DNA from: Gracilaria gracilis
Taxonomy: Eukaryota; Rhodophyta; Florideophyceae; Gracilariales; Gracilariaceae
Direction: 5' to 3'
DNA length: 64,000 nucleotides
Assembly (NCBI GenBank): GCA_030374805.1
Contig: JARGSG010000001.1
Location: 868,001-932,000, forward strand
Shown here: one piece after another, positions 11,223 to 21,504 of the stretch
Layout: every line of letters starts with the position of its first letter
How positions within the stretch are numbered: the first letter of the stretch is position 1
Made by a program: the position numbers and the translations under genes
The notes under the pieces: model-generated
The model's database searches: none
Told to the model about the DNA's origin: nothing
Seen by the model: the letters and a program-made list of their open reading frames with translations, nothing else

Positions 11223-12479
11223 ATGTCGGGCTCACAAGATGGGTTCCTTGGCAAGCTCCCAAAGCTCAAGGTTCCTAGCGATTATATCTTGTGGCGTCGC
11301 CGTCTCCTTACGTATCTCCGACGAGACGACGCATTTCTGTCTGGCTTGAATCCCCGCCCCGAGGGTTTCAATCCGACGAATCGAACAATGCGATCTTGGT
11401 TCGAAAAGTCTGTGAAGGCAAAGAGCACCATCACCATGTGCCTTGGTGATTCTGCTCTCGCACTTGTCCGTACTTTCGTGGATGACGATGACAAAACCGC
11501 AAAAGATCTCTGGGACGAGCTTCAGCGTGTGTATACAACTTCTAACACACAAGCTGTACAAAACATCCGTCATCGCTTGGACACACTCATGTACAAGGAC
11601 AACGACAACTGGAACGCTCACGTCTCCAAGTTTCTGAAAATTGTTGGTGAACTGGCAACCTTCGACGACGAACTCTCGGAGAAAGAGAAGGTATCTAAGC
11701 TCATTCGAAGCCTTCCCAACTCTTTCGCCCCTCTGGCCATGATGTCCAACCTAACGGACGTCGGCTTTGACTCTATCATCACAGCAGTTGAAGCTGAGGT
11801 GGCTCGCAGGAAGAACCCGAACAATCCCACAACTCCCGCTCCTTCCTCCGCTCCGTCCACAACAATAAAACCGCAGGCCAACAAGGCAACCAGGAATGGA
11901 CGGAAGCGTCGCAACCGACGTGACAAATCTTCAATCCTGAAGGATCGCGATGACAATAACTGCTATTATTGCGGTCGTCGTGGTCACTGCGCCCGGGATT
12001 GCTACAAACGGAAACGGGAGGAAAATGACAACGACAACTCCCGCCGCTCCTCCGGCCAACGACAACAACGCAACCATTCACGTAGTGGAAACAATGGTGG
12101 TTACAATCGCTCATCTCAGAACTACCAGGAAGGACGGCAGTCCAACTGGAACTCACGCTTTACACCAAGGCGGGATGAAGATGGTAATCGTTCCTCAAAC
12201 CCTCGCTCCTTTGTGGTGCAAAGGCGTGACGATCCACCTCCCTCGCCGCGTTTCAACTGCAACATGGCTAAGTTCAAGATCAATATTGCACTTCTCTCTC
12301 AAACGAAATTGGACTCGGCCTACATTGATTCTGGAGCTACACACCACTTCTTCCATTCGCGCAAATCGTTCATTCGCTACGAGCGCATCAAGATCGAGCT
12401 TGTGCAAGCCGCCTCAGGCACCGCGCGTCTTGTTGGAAAGGGTCACGTGGACACCTTTGAACAAGGGAACTATCATTGA
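11223..12479 (+). pseudogene. copia gag and start of protease
   Basis: 418 aa starting at ATG 11223. Residues about 1-200 are a UBN2-like gag (YILWRRRLLTYLRR, LWDELQRVYTT, KVSKLIRSLP). A CCHC zinc knuckle is seen as CYYCGRRGHCARDC around residue 248, inside a long Arg/Asn/Gln-rich segment. Near the C terminus stands the retropepsin active site YIDSGATHHFF. The frame ends shortly after; the rest of the protease continues in the next frame, so a 1-nt change around 12440-12475 separates gag from pol. Copia elements normally have one frame, so I read this as damage, though a programmed shift cannot be excluded. Confidence 0.85.
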
Positions 12480-15242
12480 AGCTTACCACGCTCCCGCTTT
12501 CGAGCCAAACATATTATCACTCGATGTCCTCAGCGTGGACTTCATGGTTGTGTTCACATCAACCTTGCGCCCATTCAATGGCTGCTTCATAATGGATCCG
12601 AAACGTAACTCCGAAGTCATATGGGAAACGGAGATTAAGCAAGGTCTTTTCATCATGGACCTTATCGACAAGGACAAGCAGGTCATGGTGGTAAATGCTG
12701 GAAACACCAAGCATGAGTTAGCCTTGGACTGGCATGGACGTACTGAACATATGCACCCAAACAGGTACCAGGATCTCTCGAAGGCGTTGGAATCCGTTCC
12801 TTACTTCCAACGGTCCATCCTTGAATCCTTGACTTGCGTCCCGTGCCTTACCGGCAAAATGAAACGCAACCCGCTCATAGCCAGAACGCGATCCGTCTCG
12901 ACCTCCATTCCGTTGGAGCTTATCCACATGGACGTGTCTGGTAAGATATCGCCTTCTCTCTCTGGCGCTATTTACGCTATGGCCATTCTCGACGACTACA
13001 CTTCCAAGTCGGATGTCTTCTTTCTTATGGACAAAACTGGTTCTAACATTCTCAAGCACTTGAAATGGTGCAAACGTCGCTCCGAGCTTGAGCTGAACCA
13101 CTCGTTTCGTCTCAAAAATGTTCGCCTGGACGGGGCAGGCGAGCATAAGAGCAACGAGTTGGAAAACTTCTGTCACAGCAATGGTATCAAGTTGGACTTC
13201 TCTCCAGCCTACGCCTCCGAATCGAACGGAGCTGCAGAGAGACTGATTCAGGAACACTGGACTCGGACTCGCGTACTTCTCTTTGCGAGCAAGCTCCCTT
13301 TTTCATTCTGGGCTGAAGCCATGAACCACGCAAACTGGCTTCGCAACCGTGCGCCGTCCTCGCGCATCAAGGGACGGATCCCGATTTTGGAATGGGATCC
13401 GACTGTCAAGATAGACTTCTCTCATGTTCCCAACTTTGGTCAGCCTGCCTACGCATTTGTTTACCGCTCCAAAACTGTTCCGAACAAGAAGTTCTTTCCG
13501 CGGTCCGTCTTTTCTCACTTCGTTGGTATGCAGAGCGATAACACACTTTTCCGAGTCTTTGTACCGGAGAATCGCTCTGTCGTGACGTGTCGAAGCTTGG
13601 ACTTCAAGCCGATTAACTCCTCTCCTCTGCCAAACGTCACTAGCCTTCTGGAAGGAATCACGAGGCAACACGAAACGGAGGAGACGGAGCCCACGAAACA
13701 ACCCGACACGGACTCACCGGACTTGGAGGAACATCTGGTAAAGGCATTCACGACTATAACCCAAAACCTCCCACAAGTATGGGTGTCCAAAAAGACTTTG
13801 GATGATCCGTCAGTTCCTCACTCCTTCAAAGAAGCCTGCAAGGACCCGGGATGGTGCGAGGCCATTGATCGCGAAATGTCCGCACTCATCAGACGGAATA
13901 CCTGGGAACTCATCCCACGCAAAGCTGGTATGAAGCCGGTTCCCTACATTTGGGTTTTCAAGGAAAAGATGTTGGATGGAGTCGGGAAGAAGTTCTTAAA
14001 GAAGGCACGCTGCTGTCTACGGGGTGACAAGCAGAAGCCTTTCATTGACTTCGACCCACTCAACACCTACGCTCCTGTCGCATGCCACGAAGCTTTGCGA
14101 ATTCTGCTGGCTGTTTCTGCTGCAGAGAACTTAGTACTAGAAGGAGCCGACATATCCAACGCGTATCTCTACGGAAAGCTGGATGTCCCGATCATCATGG
14201 AACAACCGACGGACTCCTCCGGTGTTCAAGCTAAGCCTGGGTACGTCTGCAAGCTCCTCAACTCCCTTTACGGAGCAGTACAAGCCGGTATAATATGGGG
14301 CTCGCTGTTCTCTGAGACTTTACTATCGTGGGGATTCGTGCATTCTGCTCTGGACTCGAGAGTATTTATGTTCCGCGAAGACGACCAATTCATTCTGGTC
14401 GCCGTCATCGTCGACGACTGTGCCTTCGCCGCGAATAGCGTGGATCTGCTAACCTACTTCAAGGAACGGCTGGCGGCAACGTTCGACGTAAAACTATATG
14501 GAGAGTTGAAGTCATTTATCGGATGGAGTATCCAACGTTCACTTCTGGGAATCAAGGTCACGCAGTATGGGTACGGGGTACAACTGCTGCAGAAGTTTGG
14601 GATGGAACGATGCAGCAGAGTCCAATCCCCGCTCCCGGCTGCAGCCAATCTTCTTCCAACTAGTGAAGAAGAACAATCTCTCTCTGTGCAGGACCATGCA
14701 AACTATAGGGCCGGAATTGGTGGGCTTCTCTACATAGCCATATCCACGAGACCGGACCTCTCGTTCCCTGTGTCAGCTCTCTCGAAGCACCTCCATAATC
14801 CCTGTGAACGACACTACTCCCTACTAAAGCGTCTCTTCAGATATTTGGCTGGAACTTTGGAATATGGACTTCACTACAAAGCCAACGTTCCAATCACCCT
14901 TTCCTCACTTCGTGCGTACGCTGACGCCGATTGGGGGGGATGTATCGAGACTCGCAAGTCTACTACCGGGTACGTAATCGTCGTCAACGACGCACCTATT
15001 ATGTGGAAATCGAAGCGTCAGACTGTGATCGCTCTTTTTTCTGCAGAGGCAGAGTATGTAGCTCTTTCCACGTGCGCCAAAGACATTACTTGGGTACGAA
15101 AGATGTTCTTGGAATTCGCACACCACGAATCTTGGAGCGAAGAGTTCTGGTATGAAGCCACAGAAACTCTACTGGATAGCTCGGCTGCGTTATCACTCAC
15201 GATGAATCCACAGATCTCTGGTCGCAATAAGCACATTGACTT
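12440..15242 (+). pseudogene. copia pol: protease end, integrase, reverse transcriptase, RNase H (5' part)
   Basis: The frame carries the gag-pre-integrase zinc-binding segment (WHGRTEHMHPNRY followed by CVPC), the integrase triad (MDVSG, RLDGAGEHKS, ESNGAAERLIQEH), and reverse transcriptase with GADISNAYLYG and the catalytic IVDDCAFA, where Ile replaces the usual Tyr of YVDD. RNase H follows (YADADWGG, KSTTGY, SAEAEYVALS, NKHID). The frame breaks exactly after NKHID at 15240-15242, where the nested element begins, and reads on into its LTR to a stop at 15309. The remaining C terminus is at 21505-21663. Confidence 0.9.
15238..15242. repeat. left target-site duplication of the nested element (GACTT)
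   Basis: GACTT directly precedes the LTR start TGTCGTAC and is repeated at 21505-21509 after the other LTR ends in TACTACA. Counting it once makes the copia frame continuous. Confidence 0.95.
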
Positions 15243-15750
15243 TGTCGTACAAATACCGATAAAATGTGGGGTCCGCCTGGTAGAGGGAGCGCGCGAGGGC
15301 TCAACCTAAAGGGGAAAAACACACAACCAATATGGTAGTAGGGCACCTGAAACCCGCAGGGGCAAACGGCGGGGCAACTAGTCTAGACCGTGTAGGTGTA
15401 CGGTAGTAGACGTCGACGCGCGGTAAAACCTGAATAGTAATAGAGTAGCAAGTGACCAAGATGGTATAGTTACTGCCCTAGTGGTGCCTGACTTTACAAT
15501 ACCCGAGGGGGAAGGCGAGGTGCACCACAATATATACAAGGTGCACCGACGCCGATCTCCCATGCGGGCATGACGTCATCGGCTGTGCCCATGACCTACT
15601 GTCATGGGCCAGCAATGCTAAACTATCCTAGACTATAAATTAGAAATTAGAAATTATAAAATACAGAATACCAATTGGGTACAGTGCAGCCAGCAAGGCG
15701 CACCAGTAGGCCCACGTGGCACCAACCCATTGAGGTCTCATTGTACTACA
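15243..15750 (-). repeat. LTR of the nested element (its 3' LTR)
   Basis: 508 bp from TGTCGTACAAATACC to CTCATTGTACTACA on the plus strand. It holds four exact ACC-N5-GGT dyads (15326, 15387, 15455, 15670), a perfect ATGACGTCAT palindrome at 15570-15579, and a hairpin with 9-bp stem GCCCATGAC at 15587-15609. Confidence 0.95.
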
Positions 15751-15767
15751 GACCCCCTTCCTACCCT
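15751..15767 (-). other. polypurine tract of the nested element
   Basis: Read on the minus strand, GGGTAGGAAGGGGGGTC abuts the start (TGTAGTAC) of the 3' LTR, as a plus-strand DNA primer should. Next to it, 15769-15788 forms a hairpin with stem GAGCCACG and a 4-nt loop. Confidence 0.75.
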
Positions 15768-17693
15768 GAGCCACGCCCTCGTGGCTCCTAGATCCTTTCA
15801 CCAAGTCGGTGGCATCGTCGTACCAATTTGGTCCCTCTCGCAGCCTTTGTGCCATCTCGCGCCGTGCGTGGCGTCGGCTTTGCATCGCCGAACGCCCTCT
15901 GGTCACCACCTTGGTCATCACCGGTTGCGGCTCTATCCATTCCCATTTGTGGTTTGGGCGCGACGCGCGCCCATTGCATACCTCCAAGGTTGTACCTTTT
16001 TGGCTGCCCGGCTTGGACCCTTTTACCGTGTCGGTATACTCAGTGGGGGTGGCAGGTTGGGCCTTCGAGCTCGTGTGGGCACTGTACCGTGAAAGATTTT
16101 GGCGCCCACTTGGTTGCGGCGTGTCTCTCTGTCCCTTCGAGGTTCGACTACCAACCCTTCGAGGCACTGAGGCTGACTCCATCGAGGTTGGTTCATCGTT
16201 CTCCCTTCTGGTTGCCTTCGCACCCCTTTGCGGTTTGTCCACGCGGGCTCGCGCCATCGTGGCTTTTCGTCCGACCGACAAGGTTAAATCCGTTTATGGT
16301 GACCCCCGATCCGTATCTGAACCACATGGGTAGCCCTGGTACCAGCGTGCGGGCTCCCACCCGTAGCGGTACACGGCGCTTCATTCACTACCCCTAAGGT
16401 GGATGGATGGCCGCCTCGGTTGGCGTCTGCAGTGTACTACCACAAAGGGTTCCATTTTCATGTGCATCAAACCACCCTCGGTGTCGATCATCCATGACGA
16501 GCGCGAAACCTTAACGTGGTCAAAATAGCGCGAAAACCATCTAGGAACCATGTCCGTTCTGTCTTCAAAGAATACCACATAGGTCTCGATCGGTTTCGTA
16601 CCTCATAAGGAAACGAACTTTCATAGTAAGCACAAAAACTCGTTCCCTTCTAGACCATCCGAGGTGTATTCATGCCCTTTCTGGTCTCGCTCCCATCCCG
16701 TAATGGTCTACTTCCTCTCTCCATGGTTTCGGCGTCACCATATAGGTCCTGGCATGTGCCATTCGTCGGACCTCCTTGCCCTTCGTTACCATCACGGTCG
16801 ATTAGCTTGTTCCATAAAGGATCTCGATAGTACCATACAGGTTCATTTCATACTCTCTCTCTGATTTCCATAACTTTGAAACACCTTCAAGGTTTCCATC
16901 GTACCATAAAGGGCTGCGCAGCATTACTAACGTCTCCCGCGCAGTTCCATGCTCCACCTTTAAGGTTTACTCCAAACCGCTTCAGTCCCCATGGGTGTCG
17001 TTCGTCATTACCACGAAGGTTTGGTTCTTCACAGCCACTATCCGGGTGACGCGATCCTCCGTCGTGTCTCTACTACCATAAACAGCTCAAACCAAATTGG
17101 TAGACCTTGCAGTTGCACTTCTGTGCGCAGCGAGTGTCACGTAGTACCGATTTGGTAGCTTGGGGGTGGCGCGCGACGTCGCGCGAGTGCCAGCAATGTA
17201 CCTGGATGGTTCTGCATGGCCTCTTGGCGCGCATACGCGCACACGCTGCACCAGACCCATGAGGTTACTTGCAAGGCGAATCAAAAAATTGCACGCCGAA
17301 ATTACCCCACCAAACGGTATCAGAAACGCCGAAACACCTTTTGGTCTGTATCTCGGGAACCAAGCGGTTTCAGAGGCTGAGAATGGCCGATTCGGGAGCG
17401 CAGCACGCCCAAAATACTTAGATTTTTTGACCATGCCGGTGCACGCTCCCTACAGACAATAGTGTAAACCGAATCGGTTACCCAGCGCGGCGGTCTGCCG
17501 ATCTGGGGCGCGTCTCTCTCTTATCAAAAACCTTAATTTTTTGACTTTCACCACTTGGGTTTGGAGCCATGCGTGCGCGGCGCGTGCCATGAAGGTGCGC
17601 GCGCGTGCCGGCCGCGTGCCAGCTTTGGGATGGCTGCGACGCTGACGCTCGAAGCGCATCCCTCGTCGAGCTTCGTTCGGTACGACGTCATCG
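15768..17693. other. non-coding part of the nested element
   Basis: About 1.9 kb between the protease and the 3' LTR, where an autonomous gypsy element would carry reverse transcriptase, RNase H and integrase. I find no YxDD, zinc-binding or DDE motif in any frame. The open frames here are short or conflicting. Dyads are densest in this part, with starts at 51, 44, 51, 73, 54, 81, 55, 54 and 55 bp steps from 16737 to 17255. Confidence 0.7.
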
Positions 17694-18643
17694 CTAAACC
17701 TTAAAGGTACTGGCGATCTTCTGTTCCATTTTGGTATTTGTCAATAACGGGGGCGCATATGCAGGGTATGGCGCCTCCGTTCCCCCCCCTTCCTTAGAGG
17801 TGGCGACCTCGCCCAACCCATTAGGTGAGACCGTGAAAACCCCTTGTGGTGCCGGCAATGCGATTCCAATAGTGGTATTCTTGGGTAACTTAACAATGTG
17901 ATTGCTAAAGTTACTCAAGTACACCTTGAAGGATTGGTTAGGGATATTGTCGATAATCCCGTTTGCCGTCAAGGCGAGATGTCTTTCTGCCAACCTAGGA
18001 TGGTTCTGTAGCATTACCAATCCTGGAACTGCGCATGAGACATTCACTACCATTTGGGTCATAGCCGGAATTGAAACCAATTTGGTGAGCCGTATCTTGT
18101 TTGAAACCGTTTCGGTGGGTATATTGAACCTCGGCTTCTTACGCCAACCATTTTTGGTCTGCGTATTACCCAGTATGGCAATACGACCACCTTGACGGAG
18201 AGCGACCGTTCGGGACCCTGGCAAAATTGCCTTGACATGTTTGTCAATAAAGTTGGCCCCGAGGATACAGTCTGTCGCCAAACGATCCACCACAAAGAAA
18301 TTGAGCTTCACCTTCAAGGTTCCAAGTTGTACCACAGTGGTTAACATTCCTCTAAGGTGCAGTGGGCGCTCATTAGCGTCCACCAGCGGGTTGATAGTCG
18401 GGGCAGGCCGAATGTTCCGCAAGACCGCATCGGGTATGACGCGAGCGTTTAGGACATTTGGACCGGCGCCGGTATCGAGTACACACGCAACGGGGGACCC
18501 TGTAGGTAATTGAGAAAGCTTACTGAAGCATTAACTTTATAGTTATTGTACTTCATTAGACACACCACATTGGGTACATCTGATTCTTCTTTTTCCACCA
18601 TTAAGGTTTTCCCGTTCCGGTATCGACGGGCCTTCCAATTCAC
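17694..18643 (-). pseudogene. gypsy-like aspartic protease, frameshifted
   Basis: Reading right to left, an upstream frame (18643 to about 18490) leads into a second frame that contains the active site VLDTGAGPNVL (about 18450), then flap-like and core segments including VVDRLATDCILGANFIDKH, the ILGANF signature of retropepsins. The frame change falls around 18488, at one of the dyads, and is repaired by a 1-nt difference. The long C-terminal part (about 170 aa) after the protease resembles the linker to reverse transcriptase in gypsy polyproteins, but it stops at 17694 with no polymerase after it. Confidence 0.8.
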
Positions 18644-18664
18644 GGTTAGGGGTGGCCCCCTACG

Positions 18665-20842
18665 CTAACCGTTCGGTGTTTTCCTGCTCCTCCTGAGCGG
18701 GGACTGTCCCTTCTCCAAGATTGGTGTTTCCTCGACGAGATGAACCTGAGATGGTGATGGTTGAGCTTGTACCCTCTTTCCAGATCCATATAGGTTACGG
18801 TGGTTTTGCTGCCTGGCACTGATCAGATGTTCGCGCACCCCTGGGGGTATTTTGTCACATCTGTTCGCCAGATGGTCTGGCGACAAACCGAGCCAGCAAA
18901 CCAATCCACCTGTCTGGGGATCACGCATTGCCATAGAGGTAGGTCGGGTAACCGGATTGGTTGGTGCTGTAGCATATGAAGATGCTTGCGAACCACCCGT
19001 TGAGGTTTGTTGAGTGCTCGCCGCACTTGGTGGCGACCTTACCGAAGCTGGTGGTACTGTCGACGACCAATTACCAATGGAGGTGGCTCGTGACTGAGCC
19101 TGCGGCGCAGTCACGAGATGAACTGCCATTCCTGTTGGTACGCGAATGAGCGAATCTCCCTCTGAGGTAGTGCTTTCTTCTAGCTCCAATACTGACCGTT
19201 TCGGTTATATCCTTTGAGGTATGGGACGCCGACGGCTTCTTTCCGTGACGGAGAGTGTCACCTAGTCCCTGGGCATAACGGGCAAGCCCATTATAGTCCA
19301 CCTTACGGTTGTTCGCCAGGTAATTGCGTACCTGCGAACGGATCGCTTTGTCAACATTGTCGGCAAAGAGCGACTTCAACCTACTAGTGGTAAAGACATT
19401 ACCGCATCGGGTGGCCAGATTCCAAAGGCCCAACGAGAATTCCATTTCGGTTTGGCTAGAGCGTTGGCGATATGCCTGCACCTCAGCGTGACCTTCCTGG
19501 ATAACCTCATCGGTAGCGTAAGTTTCCAACATGAAATTAACCACTTCTGGGTACAGTCTCTAAACATATCTGTCCCGTCTTCATCAACCGCCAGGGTATT
19601 TCCACGGAGGCCTGCCTTGCAGCAAGTGGTAAGCTTGACCTTTAAGGTAAAACTGGAATAACCACATGGCAGCGCCTTCGGAAAACCCATTTTGGTCGCA
19701 TGCAATCTTGAACTTCTGTAGAAACTCAATTACCGCAATGGGATCATCACCTGTGAAGGGTAGTATCACCCATCTGGAAGCTGAGCTTCTTATGGTGCTT
19801 GGTGATCTTCTGCGCAACCTCTTGGGGTGTAAGCAGAGGATCGGTTTTCTCAACCGATATGACCTATAATCAACCGCTTTGGTGAACATATCGTTCAGCG
19901 GCTGACGCACCTCTAGGGTTGTATCGAGTGTCCGAATCCGAGTCGGACGACTCGTACCGTTTTCTTCTTACCTTTACGGTTTCTCTTTGACGACTTCTTC
20001 GCCAACCTGTTCGGTTTCTTCTTGCGTCTACCATTTACGGTCATCATCCGACGATGAACCAGTATCGGTATCGGAGCTCGAGGAATCGGGGGTCAGAGTC
20101 GTAGCCGCGATTCTTTCCCTTTTTCCTCCTCCTTTCTTTACCCTTGCGGTTTGTTTCTTCGTCGCCCCTCATCTGGGTCAGACGAATCGTCCCTCAGGGT
20201 CCACCAGCCTTGGTGTCCTTTCGAACGTTACCTCCAATGGGTGGCAAGTACACGTCTCGAGGGCTCATCTCTATATGGCCCTCTTGACCTTGCCTTAAAC
20301 CTTGTAGGTACGCACTATCGGCCGGAATTGGCTTGATTGGTGCGGAAAGAACCAGCAGGGATCCCTTGTGGTATGCGGAGTAACCACATTCACCCCAGGG
20401 GTTTTGGCTTCCGCCATTCCTTCAGAAACCCAAAGGTCTTGAACCACTCGGTAGATATGCTCCCGGGCACCCGTTAACGAGGTATGTTTCAACCAATTTA
20501 GGTATGCGTTGAGAGAGCTCGTGCACGGCTCGATCAACCACCAAGCGGGTAACGGCGTCCATGTCCATTGAGGTCATAGCTTCATTAACCGTAGCGGTTA
20601 AAAAGAGCTTTCGCTCGATCTTCCAATTGGGGCCAAAGGTCCTCAACCGTTGTCGGCAAATCCTTGTTAGGTTCAGGAGCCAACGGTGGCTGAGTGCCCG
20701 TATCCTTTGAGGTTCCGGCCCGAGGTTGCCGAAGCGACTCCTCGGGATTATCCAGAATGGGTTTAGCGGCCGAAGCCGCAGCAGAACCCTTGTGGCTAGG
20801 TGGCGCGCTAGAGCCACGAGTAATCCTTTTAGGTCTTTCCAT
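18665..20842 (-). pseudogene. gypsy-like gag, several frameshifts
   Basis: ATG at 20842 starts an Ala/Pro-rich N terminus. A retrotransposon gag core follows in three overlapping frames: FTGDDPIAVIEFLQKFKIA (about 19800), NTLAVDEDG (19590) and FMLETYATDEVIQEGHAEVQ (19530), then AIRSQVRNYLANN. A degenerate zinc-knuckle-like stretch (CWLGLSPDHLANRC, about 18880) has lost one expected Cys. At least three 1-nt changes break the frame, one at about 19548 inside a dyad. Gag would package RNA; here it cannot be made as one protein. Confidence 0.75.
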
Positions 20843-20970
20843 AGTGACCAATAGTGGTATCCAATTGCTTCGCGAGTATTCCTACGAAACCAAATAGGTG
20901 TGTGAACTTCCAGAATCCTTTCGAATGTCTTCTGTTCACCAGTAAAGGTACGACAAAAACCAAGAAACTT

Positions 20971-20986
20971 CTAGGTCGGGAGACCA
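20971..20986 (-). other. primer binding site of the nested element
   Basis: The plus strand reads CTAGGTCGGGAGACCA and stands four bases from the LTR at 20991. It looks like the 3' end of a tRNA including CCA, so the minus strand would prime first-strand synthesis. The tRNA identity is not determined. It fixes the element's orientation as minus, in agreement with gag and protease. Confidence 0.7.
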
Positions 20987-20990
20987 AAAA

Positions 20991-21504
20991 TGTCGTACAA
21001 AATACCGATAAGGTGTGGGGTCCGCCTGGTAGAGGGAGCGCGCGAGGGCTCAACCTAAAGGGGAAAAACACACAACCAATATGGTAGTAGGGCACCTGAA
21101 ACCCGCAGGGGCAAACGGCGGGGCAACTAGTCTAGGAGACCGTGTAGGTGTACGGTAGTAGACGTCGACGCGCGGTAAAACCCTGAATAGTAATAGAGTA
21201 GCAAGTGACCAAGATGGTATAGTTACTGCCCTAGTGGTGCCTGACTTTACAATACCCGAGGGGGAAGGCGGAGGTGCACCACAATATATACAAGGTGCAC
21301 CGACGCCGATCTCCCATGCGGGCATGACGTCATCGGCTGTGCCCATGACCTACTGTCATGGGCCAGCAATGCTAAACTATCCTAGACTATAAATTAGAAA
21401 TTAGAAATTATAAAATACAGAATACCAATTGGGTACAGTGCAGCCAGCAAGGCGCACCAGTAGGCCCACGTGGCACCAACCCATTGAGGTCTCATTGTAC
21501 TACA
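20991..21504 (-). repeat. LTR of the nested element (its 5' LTR)
   Basis: 514 bp, nearly identical to 15243-15750, with one extra A near the start, an extra GAG near 21135, an extra C and an extra G further on, and GG instead of AA at about 21012. It carries five exact dyads, one more than the partner because the GG substitution completes ACCGATAAGGT. Confidence 0.95.

Larger units (their letters stand above)
15243..21504 (-). mobile_element. Ty3/gypsy-like LTR element, non-autonomous, dyad-rich
   Basis: Two LTRs (508 and 514 bp) beginning TG and ending CA, a 5-bp target duplication, a tRNA-like primer site and a polypurine tract define a complete LTR element of 6262 bp lying on the minus strand. 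It encodes gag and a DTGA aspartic protease in broken frames. I find no reverse transcriptase, RNase H or integrase, and 1.9 kb next to the 3' LTR is non-coding. The LTRs differ by only two adjacent substitutions and four small indels, so the insertion is young in spite of the broken genes. Movement in trans by a relative is the natural reading. Confidence 0.9.
15243..21504. repeat. dispersed array of ACC-N5-GGT dyads
   Basis: By eye I count about fifty exact ACC-N5-GGT sites, and two dozen more with a 4- or 6-nt centre or one changed base, in LTRs, gag, protease and non-coding DNA alike. About 1.5 would be expected by chance in 6.26 kb. The five central bases vary freely. Example starts: 15800, 15822, 15905, 15980, 16025, 16274, 16321, 16737, 16788, 16832, 16883, 16956, 17010, 17091, 17146, 17200, 17255, 18049, 18076, 18116, 18310, 18331, 19504, 19587, 19637, 19873. 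Spacing is often 50-55 bp. The same dyads recur in the solo LTR at 37606-38113 but only singly elsewhere. Confidence 0.9.

Noticed and set aside
15640-16397. 213-aa minus and 174-189-aa plus frames in the nested element
   Set aside because: They overlap one another on both strands, run across the LTR boundary, and contain no polymerase or integrase motif.
17694-19910. Dyads as 11-bp mobile insertions or mini-introns
   Set aside because: Removing the dyad at 18488 would repair the protease frame, but the same frame is open through at least five other dyads that encode plausible protein, and the break at about 19548 is better explained by loss of one G. So dyads are part of the original sequence.
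15243-21504. ACC-N5-GGT dyads as a CRISPR-like repeat-spacer array
   Set aside because: The constant part is only two 3-bp half-sites around a short variable centre, spacing varies, dyads lie within coding sequence, and the genome is eukaryotic.
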